Below, in pieces: positions 45,150 to 53,201 of a DNA stretch of 64,000 nt (positions are counted from its first letter, which is position 1; the number at the start of each line of letters is the position of its first letter). The position numbers and the translations under genes are program-made. The notes beneath the pieces were generated by a model, which worked only from the letters and a program-made list of their open reading frames with translations, made no database searches and was not told where the DNA came from. The DNA is from an uncultured Oscillospiraceae bacterium (GTDB lineage: Bacteria; Bacillota; Clostridia; Oscillospirales; Oscillospiraceae), in contig CAJUSG010000001.1 in NCBI GenBank assembly GCA_910589085.1, positions 1-64,000 of the forward strand, in the 5' to 3' direction.

Positions 45150-45979
45150 TGTATTTGGAGGAATACCGCAAGGCCCGCCAGATGGGCCAGAAGGAGAGCA
45201 AGCTCTGTCAATCCAGGGGGGGCTCCCCCTATCTGCCGGTGCTGGATGAAATTTTGGCGGAGGAGGAGACCTGCGGCGAGGTCAGCCTGGGGCTGTCGGA
45301 TATCCCCCTTGAGCTGATTGTAGGCACCAGGTCCGCCGGACGCAGTCAGGCCTTCTCCCGAAGTTTTCTCCCTCTGATGGGGGAGGACTCGGAGTTTGCC
45401 GGCAAGTGGATGGCACTGTGCAAAGCGCACATGGATGAGGGGATTGCCGATCCAATCAAGGCCTATGAGTACATGCATACCTTCTACGTGGTGGAGGGCC
45501 ACAAGCGGGTGAGTGTTCTGCGCTATTTCGGCGCGGTGAGCATTCCCGCTGAGGTTACCCGGGTTCTGCCCGCTAAAAATGAATCAAAGGCCAGCAAGAT
45601 TTATTATGAATATGTGGACTTCTACCGGCTGTCCGGGATCAACTATCTTTGGTTCAGCGGAGTGGGGCGCTTTCCCCGGCTTCAGGAGGCGGTCGGCAAG
45701 GGGCCGGATGAGCAGTGGACCGAGGATGAGCGCCGGAAATTTTTCAGCGTCTACAGTCAGTTCTCCTCTCTCTACGGAGACAAGAGCGCCAAGGACCTGG
45801 CAGGGCGGATGACCACCGGCGATGCGCTGCTGCTTTATCTGGACATGTTTGGCTACGACCAGGTGCGGGACTATCCTCAGTCCAAGCTGAAGGAGGGCTT
45901 TTTGCAGCTCCACCAGGCTTTTTCGCTGAAAAAACCGCTTCAGGATCTGAATCCGCTGAAAGGACTGCTGGGCCGATGA
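45150..45979 (+). CDS. ParB-like N-terminal-domain protein (BMP-associated family)
   Basis: The 276-aa protein matches the N-terminal region found in some Clostridia BMP-family substrate-binding proteins: MYLEEYRKARQMGQKESK, then SDIPLELIVGTRSAGRSQAF, and VVEGHKRVSVLRYFGA (about 115-130). The last recalls the ParB box. Here it stands alone with no BMP or lipobox domain, so it is probably cytosolic. Function unknown. Its stop overlaps the phosphoesterase start (ATGA). Confidence 0.65.
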
Positions 45980-46569
45980 AAATTATGGCGCTCTCTGACC
46001 AGGAGTGCCCCATGCTGTGGGACTACCTGGACCGGCGCCGCTTGGAGGGGGTCGATTTGATCCTCTCCTGCGGCGATCTGGACCCTCGGTATCTGTCCTT
46101 TATTGCCACCTTTGCCCATGCTCCGGTACTCTATGTCCATGGAAACCATGACGACCGGTACGCCGCAGTGCCGCCGGAGGGCTGTGTCTGTGTAGAGGAC
46201 AGGATTCATACCTTCCAGGGGGTCCGGATTCTGGGACTGGGCGGCTCAATGCGCTACAAGCAGAAGGGTGAGCATCAGTACACCCAGCGTCAGATGGACC
46301 GGCGGGTCCTGCGCCGAAGACTGGAGCTGCTGCGCCGGAGAGGGTTTGACATTCTCCTGACCCACGCCCCAGCTCTGGACCTGAACGACGGCGACGACCT
46401 GGCTCATACAGGCTTTGATGCCTTCAACGGTCTCATGGACCGCTACAGACCCAAGTACTTCATTCATGGACATGTCCACATGAACTATGGGATGGAGTAT
46501 CCTAGGCTGTCCGCCTATGGAGAGACCCAGGTCATCAACGCATTTGAGACCTACACATTTGAATATTGA
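45976..46569 (+). CDS. Metallophosphoesterase
   Basis: The 197-aa calcineurin-like phosphoesterase has MALSDQE (N-terminal metal Asp), LSCGDLDPRY (GD, about 31-34), VHGNHDDRY (GNHD, about 55-58) and the C-terminal FIHGHVHMNYG (GHxH, about 158). LTHAP lies between the two. Substrate unknown. Overlaps the upstream gene by 4 bp, so the two probably work together. A terminator follows. Confidence 0.85.
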   Translation: MKIMALSDQECPMLWDYLDRRRLEGVDLILSCGDLDPRYLSFIATFAHAPVLYVHGNHDDRYAAVPPEGCVCVEDRIHTFQGVRILGLGGSMRYKQKGEHQYTQRQMDRRVLRRRLELLRRRGFDILLTHAPALDLNDGDDLAHTGFDAFNGLMDRYRPKYFIHGHVHMNYGMEYPRLSAYGETQVINAFETYTFEY

Positions 46570-46590
46570 GTGTGGACAAGCATTGTCCGG

Positions 46591-46629
46591 CAGCGTGAAG
46601 GAAAAATACCTTTCCTCCACGCTGTTTTT
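46591..46629 (+). terminator. Terminator after the phosphoesterase
   Basis: CAGCGTGAAGGAAA (46591-46604) pairs with TTTCCTCCACGCTG (46611-46624), followed by TTTTT. Confidence 0.85.
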
Positions 46630-46630
46630 G

Positions 46631-46639
46631 TGCTATAAT
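46631..46639 (+). promoter_or_regulatory. Extended -10 promoter of the ROK gene
   Basis: TGCTATAAT at 46631-46639 is a perfect extended -10 box. The -35 region (TTTCCT at 46611) is weak and lies in the upstream terminator arm. Confidence 0.6.
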
Positions 46640-46672
46640 GGTACAGCAATTATACGAATAGGGGGATGTGCA

Positions 46673-47773
46673 GTGGGAGCGGAGCAGGGCATGGGGCGGA
46701 ACAGCCTGCAATCCAAGCGGCACAACCGGGGCCTGGTAATTGGCCAGCTTCTTACCGGGGCGTGCGGCTCACGAATTGAACTGGCCAGACGGACTGGACT
46801 GTCTAAGATGACGGTGACAAACATCGTCGCTGATTTTATTGCGCAGGGCATGGTGGAGGAGTGTGAGGAGCAGCTGACCGAGACCTGCGGACGCAATCCC
46901 ATCCGCCTCCGGATTGGCTCCGGGGCTCCACGGGTAGCTGGGCTGCTGGTTCAGAGAGAGGGAATCGTGGCAGCTCTGTGTACTTTGGAGCTGGAGGTGC
47001 TGAAAACCGAGGAAGTATCCTTCCTGAGTGTGTCAAAAGATCAACTCCCTGTCTATGCCTGCGAGGTGCTGGACCGGCTGCTGGCCGGGGAGAGCAATCT
47101 TTTAGCGATCGGTGTGGCCAGGGCGGTTCCGGTGGACCTGCGGAGCTTCCTGGAGGAGCGTTACCGCCTGCCCGTGATTGTGGATGAGGACGGAGCCAGC
47201 GCCGCCCAGGCGGAGAAGCTCCTGGGAGCGGGGCAGGAGGCGGACGATTTTGTCTATGTGGGCCTGGGAGACCATATCTCCTCGGGGATTATCAGCGGCG
47301 GAAAGGTTCTGCGCAGTGCCCGGGGGGCAGGCTCCCGGCTGGGACATGTAAGCATCGACCGGAATGGCCCGCCCTGCTCCTGCGGCGGCAGGGGCTGTCT
47401 GGAGATGTACGCCGGCACCAGGGTGGTATTGGGGAAGCTGTGGCGCTCCGCCGGACGGAAGCTGCGCTTTGCCCAGTTCTGCCGCCTGTCCGGGGTGGCA
47501 GAAATTGAGGAAGTTATGACAGAGCTGATTGCCAATTTGGCGGTGGCTCTTACAAGCATGATCCGTCTTCTTCAGCCGGAGATGATTATTTTGGGGCAGG
47601 ATGGCATGGAGTGGGACGACCGGCATGTACAGATGCTGGAGGAAGCTGTAAACTGCGGAGAGGGGGAGCCCGTCCCAGTGCGCAAGGCCAGATTTGGCAG
47701 GGACGCTCAACTGATAGGAGCGGCGGCCAATGTGGTGTGCACGCTGTGTCAGGGGGAGCTGTTGGACGTGTAA
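46673..47773 (+). CDS. ROK family transcriptional regulator
   Basis: The 366-aa protein has an N-terminal winged helix (SRIELARRTGLSKMTVTNIVA, about 36-56) and a ROK domain with the zinc motif GHVSIDRNGPPCSCGGRGCLE (CxCGxxGCLE, about 222-243). The usual kinase Asp region reads VDEDGASAAQAEK, so it is a repressor rather than a sugar kinase. The effector is presumably a sugar; no transport genes are adjacent. The start is GTG 46673 (GGGGGA upstream) or ATG 46691. Confidence 0.8.
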   Translation: MGAEQGMGRNSLQSKRHNRGLVIGQLLTGACGSRIELARRTGLSKMTVTNIVADFIAQGMVEECEEQLTETCGRNPIRLRIGSGAPRVAGLLVQREGIVAALCTLELEVLKTEEVSFLSVSKDQLPVYACEVLDRLLAGESNLLAIGVARAVPVDLRSFLEERYRLPVIVDEDGASAAQAEKLLGAGQEADDFVYVGLGDHISSGIISGGKVLRSARGAGSRLGHVSIDRNGPPCSCGGRGCLEMYAGTRVVLGKLWRSAGRKLRFAQFCRLSGVAEIEEVMTELIANLAVALTSMIRLLQPEMIILGQDGMEWDDRHVQMLEEAVNCGEGEPVPVRKARFGRDAQLIGAAANVVCTLCQGELLDV

Positions 47774-47779
47774 CACTGA

Positions 47780-47802
47780 GGGCGGAGGAAAAACCTCCGC
47801 CC
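47780..47802. terminator. Terminator between ROK and Crp/Fnr genes
   Basis: GGGCGGAGG pairs perfectly with CCTCCGCCC around AAAAA; it lies between two convergent genes. Confidence 0.75.
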
Positions 47803-47804
47803 CT

Positions 47805-48434
47805 TTATAGTTTACATAACAATTTTAGCTGCTCTGACTGAAGTAGCGTGATGGTACGATACCCCAACGCAATCCAACCCCGACGGGCAAACTCGTTCAG
47901 CACCCGGCTTACCGTTACACGGCTGGCGGAGACGGCGGCGGCGATGTCCTCCTGAGTGCAGGACACCGGCCCGGAACCGGGGGAGAGGGTGAGCAGATAG
48001 TTGGCCACCCGCCACCGGGCGGGGCGGAAGGCCATCTGGTCCACCTGACCCGACAGCAGCCGCACCGTCCGGGCCAGGTACTTCATCATAGCCAGGGCCA
48101 GCTCCGGGTCCCGGGCAAACTCCTGGGCCACCAGCTCCCGGTCAATGGGGACAATCTCACAGGGGGTCAGGGCCACCGCAGAGGATACCCGAGGCAGCTC
48201 GTCGAAGAAGGCGGCCTCCCCAAAAAGGCTCCCGGCGGTATAGATGTTCAGCACCCGTGACCCGCCATCCTCAGACTGGATAAAGCTTTTTACCTTGCCA
48301 GCTTTTAGAAAGTAGAAACAAGTGGCCTCGGTGTCCTGGAGGTAGATAAGATACCCGGGGGAACACCGCACCGGAGGCCGGCTCCGGGCGAAGGGCTCCC
48401 AGATGCCGGCAGGGAAGTCCAGCTCGTGGTTCAT
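47805..48434 (-). CDS. Crp/Fnr family transcriptional regulator
   Basis: The 209-aa protein has an N-terminal cyclic-nucleotide-binding-type beta-roll (TCFYFLKAGKVKSFIQSEDG, then GSLFGEAAFFDELPR, about 62-80) and a C-terminal helix-turn-helix (CTQEDIAAAVSASRVTVSRV, about 165-184). No cysteine cluster typical of Fnr is seen, so the signal is unknown. ATG 48434 overlaps the upstream stop (ATGA). Forms an operon with the unknown gene before it. Confidence 0.88.
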   Translation of the reverse strand: MNHELDFPAGIWEPFARSRPPVRCSPGYLIYLQDTEATCFYFLKAGKVKSFIQSEDGGSRVLNIYTAGSLFGEAAFFDELPRVSSAVALTPCEIVPIDRELVAQEFARDPELALAMMKYLARTVRLLSGQVDQMAFRPARWRVANYLLTLSPGSGPVSCTQEDIAAAVSASRVTVSRVLNEFARRGWIALGYRTITLLQSEQLKLLCKL

Positions 48435-48886
48435 ACTTTTTTCACCGTCGCCTTTACCATGTCCAGCAGTGAGGTATACGGAGGAAAGTGATCCGCCAGC
48501 GGACGGCCATCTTCTCCATTCCGGTACAAAAAATCGCCCATGTCGTAGCGAGTGCAGAGGACGTGGAGGGTGTCGGTCTTCCTCCCCCAAAAGCTCCTGT
48601 GTGACTTTGGGGGCGGCAGCTCATCCAGGACCGCTTCATCCCGCAGAAGGTAGCCCGAGGTGCTCATCTCCAAAAAGCCCACCAATATGTCCTCCACCCA
48701 GACTGCCCAGACCACGCCGCCCACCCCGGGCACGTAATTCACCGCCTTGTCCAGCAGCTCGGAGACGGTGAGAGGCTGGTCAATTTCCTCCGTTCGGGTG
48801 TTGGGGGCGTTGACATCATCTGCCATACAGACGCTGTCCCGGGTCCAGATGATTTTCATATTTTGGACGCCTGCGGTAATCATCAT
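48431..48886 (-). CDS. Unknown protein coupled to the Crp/Fnr regulator (151 aa)
   Basis: ATG 48886 follows TTGGAGG by 6 nt; a second ATG is next in frame. An upstream in-frame start at 48988 lacks a site and would run through a terminator. The product has a hydrophobic block (GVGGVVWAVWVEDILVGFLE, about 60-79) and an acidic/aromatic C-terminal half. I do not recognise a family. The overlap with the regulator suggests a shared pathway, perhaps as sensor partner. Confidence 0.55.
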   Translation of the reverse strand: MMITAGVQNMKIIWTRDSVCMADDVNAPNTRTEEIDQPLTVSELLDKAVNYVPGVGGVVWAVWVEDILVGFLEMSTSGYLLRDEAVLDELPPPKSHRSFWGRKTDTLHVLCTRYDMGDFLYRNGEDGRPLADHFPPYTSLLDMVKATVKKV

Positions 48887-48931
48887 TTTGTCCTCCAAGA
48901 GCTTTATCCTTGGGGCATACTTTTTAAAAAA

Positions 48932-48950
48932 GGACGGGATTTCCCCGTCC
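48932..48950 (-). terminator. Terminator of the 48-aa gene
   Basis: GGACGGG (48932-48938) pairs with CCCGTCC (48944-48950). On the minus strand TTTTTT follows directly. Confidence 0.85.
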
Positions 48951-48956
48951 CTGCTT

Positions 48957-49103
48957 TTATTGGCCTGCTCCGGCAATATATGTGTCAATAAGTTGCTTTA
49001 ATTCTTCAACTGTGTATGTTTTGTCGGGATTGGCTTCTAAAATCTGCTTGAAGTCAAACATAGTGGCCTTTTGGATCATTAGAATCTCTTTTTCAGACGG
49101 CAT
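48957..49103 (-). CDS. Small protein, 48 aa, with its own promoter and terminator
   Basis: ATG 49103 follows AAGGAGG by 8 nt. The product starts MPSEKEILMIQKATMFDFKQ, continues with EANPDKTYTVEELKQL and ends IAGAGQ. It is soluble and mostly helical, with no signal peptide. A consensus promoter is at 49160-49132 and a terminator at 48950-48932, so it is a complete stand-alone unit. Function unknown; family not recognised with certainty. Confidence 0.75.
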   Translation of the reverse strand: MPSEKEILMIQKATMFDFKQILEANPDKTYTVEELKQLIDTYIAGAGQ

Positions 49104-49131
49104 ATGGTTGGCCTCCTTTCATTTATAATTT

Positions 49132-49160
49132 ATTCTAGCATATGGAGCGGTTATTGTCAA
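49132..49160 (-). promoter_or_regulatory. Strong promoter of the 48-aa gene
   Basis: Minus strand: TTGACA (49160-49155), 17-nt spacer, TAGAAT (49137-49132), one base from the full consensus. Confidence 0.8.
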
Positions 49161-49251
49161 AGTATTTTCTAGATTATATCATACTTTACATTCTTTTGAC
49201 AAGCCCTGTGATAAAATCCCCTCAATAAACCGCAAGGAGGTAATTTACCCT

Positions 49252-50508
49252 ATGGGAATGACAATGACGCAGAAAATTTTAGCCAAAGCCGCCGGGCTGG
49301 ACAAGGTGGAGCCGGGCCAGCTCATTGAGGCCAGGCTGGACCTGGTGCTGGGCAACGATATCACCACCCCTGTGGCGATTACAGAGTTTGAAAAGGCTGG
49401 CTTTACGCAAGTTTTTGACAAAGACAAAATTGCGATTGTCCTGGACCACTACACCCCCTGCAAGGACATCAAGTCCGCCCAGCTGTGTAAGCAGGCCCGG
49501 GAATTTGCCCATAAGCATGAGATTACCAACTTCTTTGACGTGGGTCAGATGGGTGTTGAGCACGCCCTTCTGCCGGAAAAGGGGCTGGCCGCCCCCGGCG
49601 AAGTGATTATCGGCGCGGATTCTCACACCTGCACCTATGGGGCTTTGGGGGCGTTTTCCACCGGTGTGGGCTCCACCGACATGGCCGCCGGTATGGCTAC
49701 CGGCCTGCTGTGGTTCAAGGTGCCCTCCGCCATCAAGGTCACCCTGAAGGGTAAGCTCCAGCCCCATGTGTCGGGCAAGGATGTGATCCTCCACCTGATC
49801 GGTGAGATCGGCGTGGACGGCGCTCTGTATCAGTCCCTGGAGTTCGCCGGGGAGGGGGTTGGCTCCCTGACCATGGACGACCGCTTCACCATCTCCAACA
49901 TGGCCATCGAGGCCGGCGGTAAAAACGGCATTTTCCCGGTGGACGAAAAGACCATGGAGTACATCAACGGGCGGGTGTCCCGCTCCTGTGAGGCCTTTGC
50001 CGCCGACCCGGACGCCGTCTATGACCGGGAGGTGGTCATCGATCTGGACAAGCTGGAGCCCACCGTGGCCCTGCCCCACCTGCCGGAGAACACCAAGGTG
50101 GTGTCTGAGGTGGCCGGGACCCCCATCAATCAGGTGGTAATCGGCTCCTGCACCAATGGACGTATCGGCGATCTGCGCATCGCCGCCGCCATTATGAAGG
50201 GTAAAAAGGTGGCCTCCAATGTGCGGTGTGTGGTCATCCCCGCCACGCAGGAGATTGTCCTTCAGGCCATGGCCGAGGGGCTGATTCAGACCTTCATTGA
50301 GGCGGGCGCGGCGGTGTCCACCCCCACCTGCGGCCCCTGCCTGGGGGGACACATGGGCGTGATGGCCGAGGGGGAGCGCACCGTCTCCACCACCAACCGG
50401 AATTTTGTGGGCCGCATGGGCCACACCACCTCCGAGATTATCCTGGCCTCTCCCGCTGTGGCCGCCGCCTCCGCCATCGCCGGGTGCGTGGCTGACCCCA
50501 GGGCGTAG
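49252..50508 (+). CDS. leuC: 3-isopropylmalate dehydratase large subunit
   Basis: LeuC with LeuD isomerises 2- to 3-isopropylmalate via a 4Fe-4S cluster. The 418-aa protein is of the short (archaeal/Clostridia) type. It has VLDHYTP (about 63), [15 protein letters not shown] (about 123-137), and cluster cysteines at [12 protein letters not shown] (about 299) and [12 protein letters not shown] (about 360-371). CAAGGAGG precedes the start. The stop TAG lies inside a repeated palindrome. Confidence 0.93.
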   Translation: MGMTMTQKILAKAAGLDKVEPGQLIEARLDLVLGNDITTPVAITEFEKAGFTQVFDKDKIAIVLDHYTPCKDIKSAQLCKQAREFAHKHEITNFFDVGQMGVEHALLPEKGLAAPGEVIIGADSHTCTYGALGAFSTGVGSTDMAAGMATGLLWFKVPSAIKVTLKGKLQPHVSGKDVILHLIGEIGVDGALYQSLEFAGEGVGSLTMDDRFTISNMAIEAGGKNGIFPVDEKTMEYINGRVSRSCEAFAADPDAVYDREVVIDLDKLEPTVALPHLPENTKVVSEVAGTPINQVVIGSCTNGRIGDLRIAAAIMKGKKVASNVRCVVIPATQEIVLQAMAEGLIQTFIEAGAAVSTPTCGPCLGGHMGVMAEGERTVSTTNRNFVGRMGHTTSEIILASPAVAAASAIAGCVADPRA

Positions 50509-50593
50509 GGCGCGACGACCCCGGCGCGCCGTTCCAGGAAGGACGGCGTGCCCAGTGGTCACGCCCTACATGTAGGGGCGGATACCATCCGCC
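50505..50593. repeat. Intergenic repeat element: long imperfect hairpin plus a short one
   Basis: GTAGGGCG (50505-50512) pairs with CGCCCTAC (50562-50569), and the inside is largely complementary (GGCGCGCCGT against ACGGCGTGCC). A second hairpin, GGCGGAT-ACC-ATCCGCC (50577-50593), follows TGTAGG. Such TGTAGGGGCGGAT units are, to my knowledge, dispersed repeats in Oscillospiraceae genomes. It begins inside the leuC stop codon and ends 28 bp before leuD. Confidence 0.7.
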
Positions 50594-50621
50594 TGCATTT
50601 CAAACAGAAAGGAACAACACC

Positions 50622-51107
50622 ATGAAAGTTTACAAATACGGCGCCAACGTGGACACCGATGTGATTATCCCGGCGCGGCACCTGAACGACCCCTCCCCGG
50701 CGGCCCTGGCCAGCCACTGCATGGAGGACATCGACGCGGACTTTGCTACCACGGTCCAGGCGGGGGATATCATCGTGGCCGGGCCCAATTTCGGCTGCGG
50801 CTCCAGCCGGGAGCACGCCCCCCTGGCCATCAAGTCCTGCGGCGTAAAGTGCGTCATTGCCCCCTCCTTTGCCCGCATCTTCTACCGCAACGCCATCAAC
50901 ATCGGCTTCCCCATCGTGGAATGCCCCCAGGCCGCCGAGGAAATCCAGGCCGGGGACCATGTGGAGGTGGACTTTGCCAGCGGCATCATCACGGATGTGA
51001 CCACCGGGAAGACCTACCAGGCCGCCCCCTTCCCGGCGTTTATCGACGGCATTATCAAAAGCGGCGGCCTGCTCAACTCTCTGAAGGAGCGAGGGGTGGC
51101 GAAGTAA
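50622..51107 (+). CDS. leuD: 3-isopropylmalate dehydratase small subunit
   Basis: The 161-aa swivel domain protein has GANVDTDVIIPARHL (6-20), NFGCGSSREHAPLAIKSCG (about 54-72) and the C-terminal TYQAAPFP. Standard length for the short type. AGAAAGGAAC precedes the start. Its stop overlaps the next start (TAATG). Confidence 0.93.
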   Translation: MKVYKYGANVDTDVIIPARHLNDPSPAALASHCMEDIDADFATTVQAGDIIVAGPNFGCGSSREHAPLAIKSCGVKCVIAPSFARIFYRNAINIGFPIVECPQAAEEIQAGDHVEVDFASGIITDVTTGKTYQAAPFPAFIDGIIKSGGLLNSLKERGVAK

Positions 51108-51427
51108 TGCCGGCAATTGTTATCAGCATGGATTCTCGGAAGATGGAAAATCCCGACCTGGATATCCGTTACCTCTTGCCCGACCGGATTGAGGAGTGGT
51201 CGGAGGGAGCTGTATCGGACGACGGCTATGAATATGTGGACGAGGAGGGCCATGTCCTGGGCGTCTGGCTGGAGACCGAGGACGCGGAGGGCTGGTGGCC
51301 CAAAGTCGTGGAACTGCTGAAAACCGAGCAGTTTTGTGAGAATGACCTGTCCCGCTCCGCTCTGGTGCTGATTTCTGAGGAGTCAGGCGCGGAGTTTAAG
51401 AAGTGCCGCCAAGTCTGGCCGGAGTGA
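51107..51427 (+). CDS. Unknown protein in the leu operon (106 aa)
   Basis: The 106-aa acidic protein begins MPAIVISMDSRKMENPDLDI and ends KKCRQVWPE. Blocks VDEEGHVLGVWLETEDAE and WWPKVVELLKTEQF suggest a mixed alpha/beta fold. No signal or membrane segment. Coupled to leuD (TAATG) and 3 bp before the next gene. Not recognised; it may be an accessory gene recruited into the operon. Confidence 0.6.
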   Translation: MPAIVISMDSRKMENPDLDIRYLLPDRIEEWSEGAVSDDGYEYVDEEGHVLGVWLETEDAEGWWPKVVELLKTEQFCENDLSRSALVLISEESGAEFKKCRQVWPE

Positions 51428-51430
51428 GCT

Positions 51431-51955
51431 ATGGAGACAGAACACCGAGCGCGGCTGCTGGCGCTGCTGGAAAAAATCCCTTGTGGCGTACCTGCCGGCT
51501 GGGAGAAGGAGACCTTTGCGGTGGGCGGGCTGACGTACCTGGGCTTTTCCAACCTCCAGACCGAAAAGCTGGTGGTCATCTCCTCGCAGCGGCAGAGCGT
51601 CATCGACTGCCGGACCTGGGAGAAAATCAACTGTGAGGGGAGCTATGACGAGGAGAATCTGGTCGCCTGCGCCGAGCCCCTGGGGGATGAGCTGATTCCC
51701 ATTGCCGGGGAGGGGGGAGGCGGTCTGCGGCGGCTTGCCCCGCCGGGGGACGGACTGGACACAGCCGCTCCCTTCTGGCCCAGGGAGCTGGTCATTTTCA
51801 TGCCCCAATATGCCTCCTGGTATCAGAGCCCCGAGACCTGCACCATAATTTTTGACGACTATGGGCCCAAAGCCTTTGGTTTCAGCCGGTGCGGCAACTA
51901 TATGGCCGTCGGGACCTCCAGTGAGGTAGATATTTTTAGAAGGATAGGAGAATAA
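51431..51955 (+). CDS. Unknown protein in the leu operon (174 aa)
   Basis: The product begins [20 protein letters not shown] and has a beta-rich body ([20 protein letters not shown], then [20 protein letters not shown] at the end). Secondary structure suggests a SUKH/SMI1-like or immunity-protein-like fold, but no signature proves it. It lies between the 106-aa gene and leuB, with 4 bp either side, so it is co-transcribed. Confidence 0.55.
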   Translation: METEHRARLLALLEKIPCGVPAGWEKETFAVGGLTYLGFSNLQTEKLVVISSQRQSVIDCRTWEKINCEGSYDEENLVACAEPLGDELIPIAGEGGGGLRRLAPPGDGLDTAAPFWPRELVIFMPQYASWYQSPETCTIIFDDYGPKAFGFSRCGNYMAVGTSSEVDIFRRIGE

Positions 51956-51959
51956 AGCT

Positions 51960-53036
51960 ATGAACTATAAAATCGCCCTCATCAGGGGCGACGGCATCGG
52001 CCCCGAGGTAGTAGGGGAGGCCGTCAAGGTGATGGATGCCATCGGTGAAAAATTCGGCCACACCTTTGAGTATGTGGACATTCTCATGGGCGGCTGCGCC
52101 ATCGACGTGGTGGGCAAGTCTTATCCCGACGGCACTGCCGAGCAGTGCAGGGCCTGCGACGCGGTCTTGCTGGGTGCGGTGGGGGGACCCAAGTGGGGCC
52201 ACGCCTCCGAGCCGGACAAGCGGCCCGAGACCGCTCTGCTGTCTATCCGCAAGGACCTGGGACTGTATGCCAATCTGCGCCCCGCCGCCCTGCGGCCCGC
52301 CCTGGCGGACGCCTGTCCCTTAAAGAAGGAGACCGCCGACAGGGGAATCGACCTGATGATCGTCCGGGAGCTGACCGGGGGGATCTACTTCGGCAAGCGG
52401 GAGCGGTACGCCACCGAGGACAGGGGGGAGGAGGCCGCCGACCGGATGGCCTACTCTGAACAGGAGATCGAGCGCATTGGCCGCCGGGCCTTTGAGCTGG
52501 CCCGTCTGCGGAACAAGAAGCTGGCCAGTGTGGACAAGGCCAATGTGCTGGAGACCTCCCGGCTGTGGCGGCAGGTAATGCACCGTCTGGCGGAGGAGTA
52601 CGCCGATGTGGCCTATGAGGATGTTCTGGTAGACAACGCCGCTATGCAGCTGGTCCGGGACCCGGGGCAGTTCGATGTGGTGGTCACCGAAAATATGTTT
52701 GGCGACATTCTCTCTGATGAGGCCTCCATGATTACCGGCTCCATCGGTCTGCTGCCCTCCGCCTCCATCGGGGACTGTGCCCCAGGCCTGTATGAGCCCA
52801 TCCACGGCTCCGCCCCTGACATCGCCGGTCAGGACAAGGCCAACCCTGTCGCTACTATTTTGTCAGTGGCTATGATGTTCCGCTACTCCTTCAATCTGCC
52901 CGCCGAGGCCCAGGCCATCGAGACGGCGGTGGATGCCGTCCTGAATGAAGGCTGGCGCACCGCCGACATCGCCAAGCCTGGCGAGGAAGCGATGGGCACC
53001 ATCAAAATGGGTGAGCTGATTCGGGAGAGGCTATAA
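51960..53036 (+). CDS. leuB: 3-isopropylmalate dehydrogenase
   Basis: LeuB oxidises and decarboxylates 3-isopropylmalate with NAD. The 358-aa protein has [15 protein letters not shown] (7-21), [11 protein letters not shown] (about 71-81), [15 protein letters not shown] (about 137-151), the metal/substrate site [21 protein letters not shown] and the NAD-specific [18 protein letters not shown]. Complete. AGGAGAA precedes ATG 51960. Confidence 0.95.
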   Translation: MNYKIALIRGDGIGPEVVGEAVKVMDAIGEKFGHTFEYVDILMGGCAIDVVGKSYPDGTAEQCRACDAVLLGAVGGPKWGHASEPDKRPETALLSIRKDLGLYANLRPAALRPALADACPLKKETADRGIDLMIVRELTGGIYFGKRERYATEDRGEEAADRMAYSEQEIERIGRRAFELARLRNKKLASVDKANVLETSRLWRQVMHRLAEEYADVAYEDVLVDNAAMQLVRDPGQFDVVVTENMFGDILSDEASMITGSIGLLPSASIGDCAPGLYEPIHGSAPDIAGQDKANPVATILSVAMMFRYSFNLPAEAQAIETAVDAVLNEGWRTADIAKPGEEAMGTIKMGELIRERL

Positions 53037-53042
53037 AATTCC

Positions 53043-53073
53043 AAAAGCTGGAGGCAAATTGTCTCCGGCTTTT
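53043..53073 (+). terminator. Terminator of the leu operon
   Basis: AAAAGC-GGAG pairs with CTCC-GCTTTT across a short loop, with a T run on the 3' arm. Confidence 0.75.
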
Positions 53074-53090
53074 AAAATCTGCTTAAAGTT

Positions 53091-53141
53091 TTGTGAAATT
53101 TCTTCACAAGGGTGGCAAATAGTAGAAAGATGAGTTATAAT
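53091..53141 (+). promoter_or_regulatory. Putative purB promoter and operator
   Basis: TTGTGAA (53091-53097) and TTCACAA (53103-53109) form an inverted repeat with 5-bp spacing. TATAAT lies at 53136-53141, with a weak -35 (TGGCAA) 17 bp upstream. The inverted repeat is a plausible operator. Confidence 0.45.
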
Positions 53142-53201
53142 GACTACAGAATACGGAGGCGGCCGGAGCCGCCCGATCCAAACGAAAAAGAGGTCGATAC
53201 T

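Noticed and set aside
46673..47773. Sugar kinase assignment for the ROK protein
   Set aside because: It has an N-terminal winged helix and an altered kinase Asp motif, so regulator is the better call.
49279..50562. 427-codon minus-strand frame opposite leuC
   Set aside because: Gly/His-rich shadow typical of high-GC third-codon positions; leuC is unmistakable.
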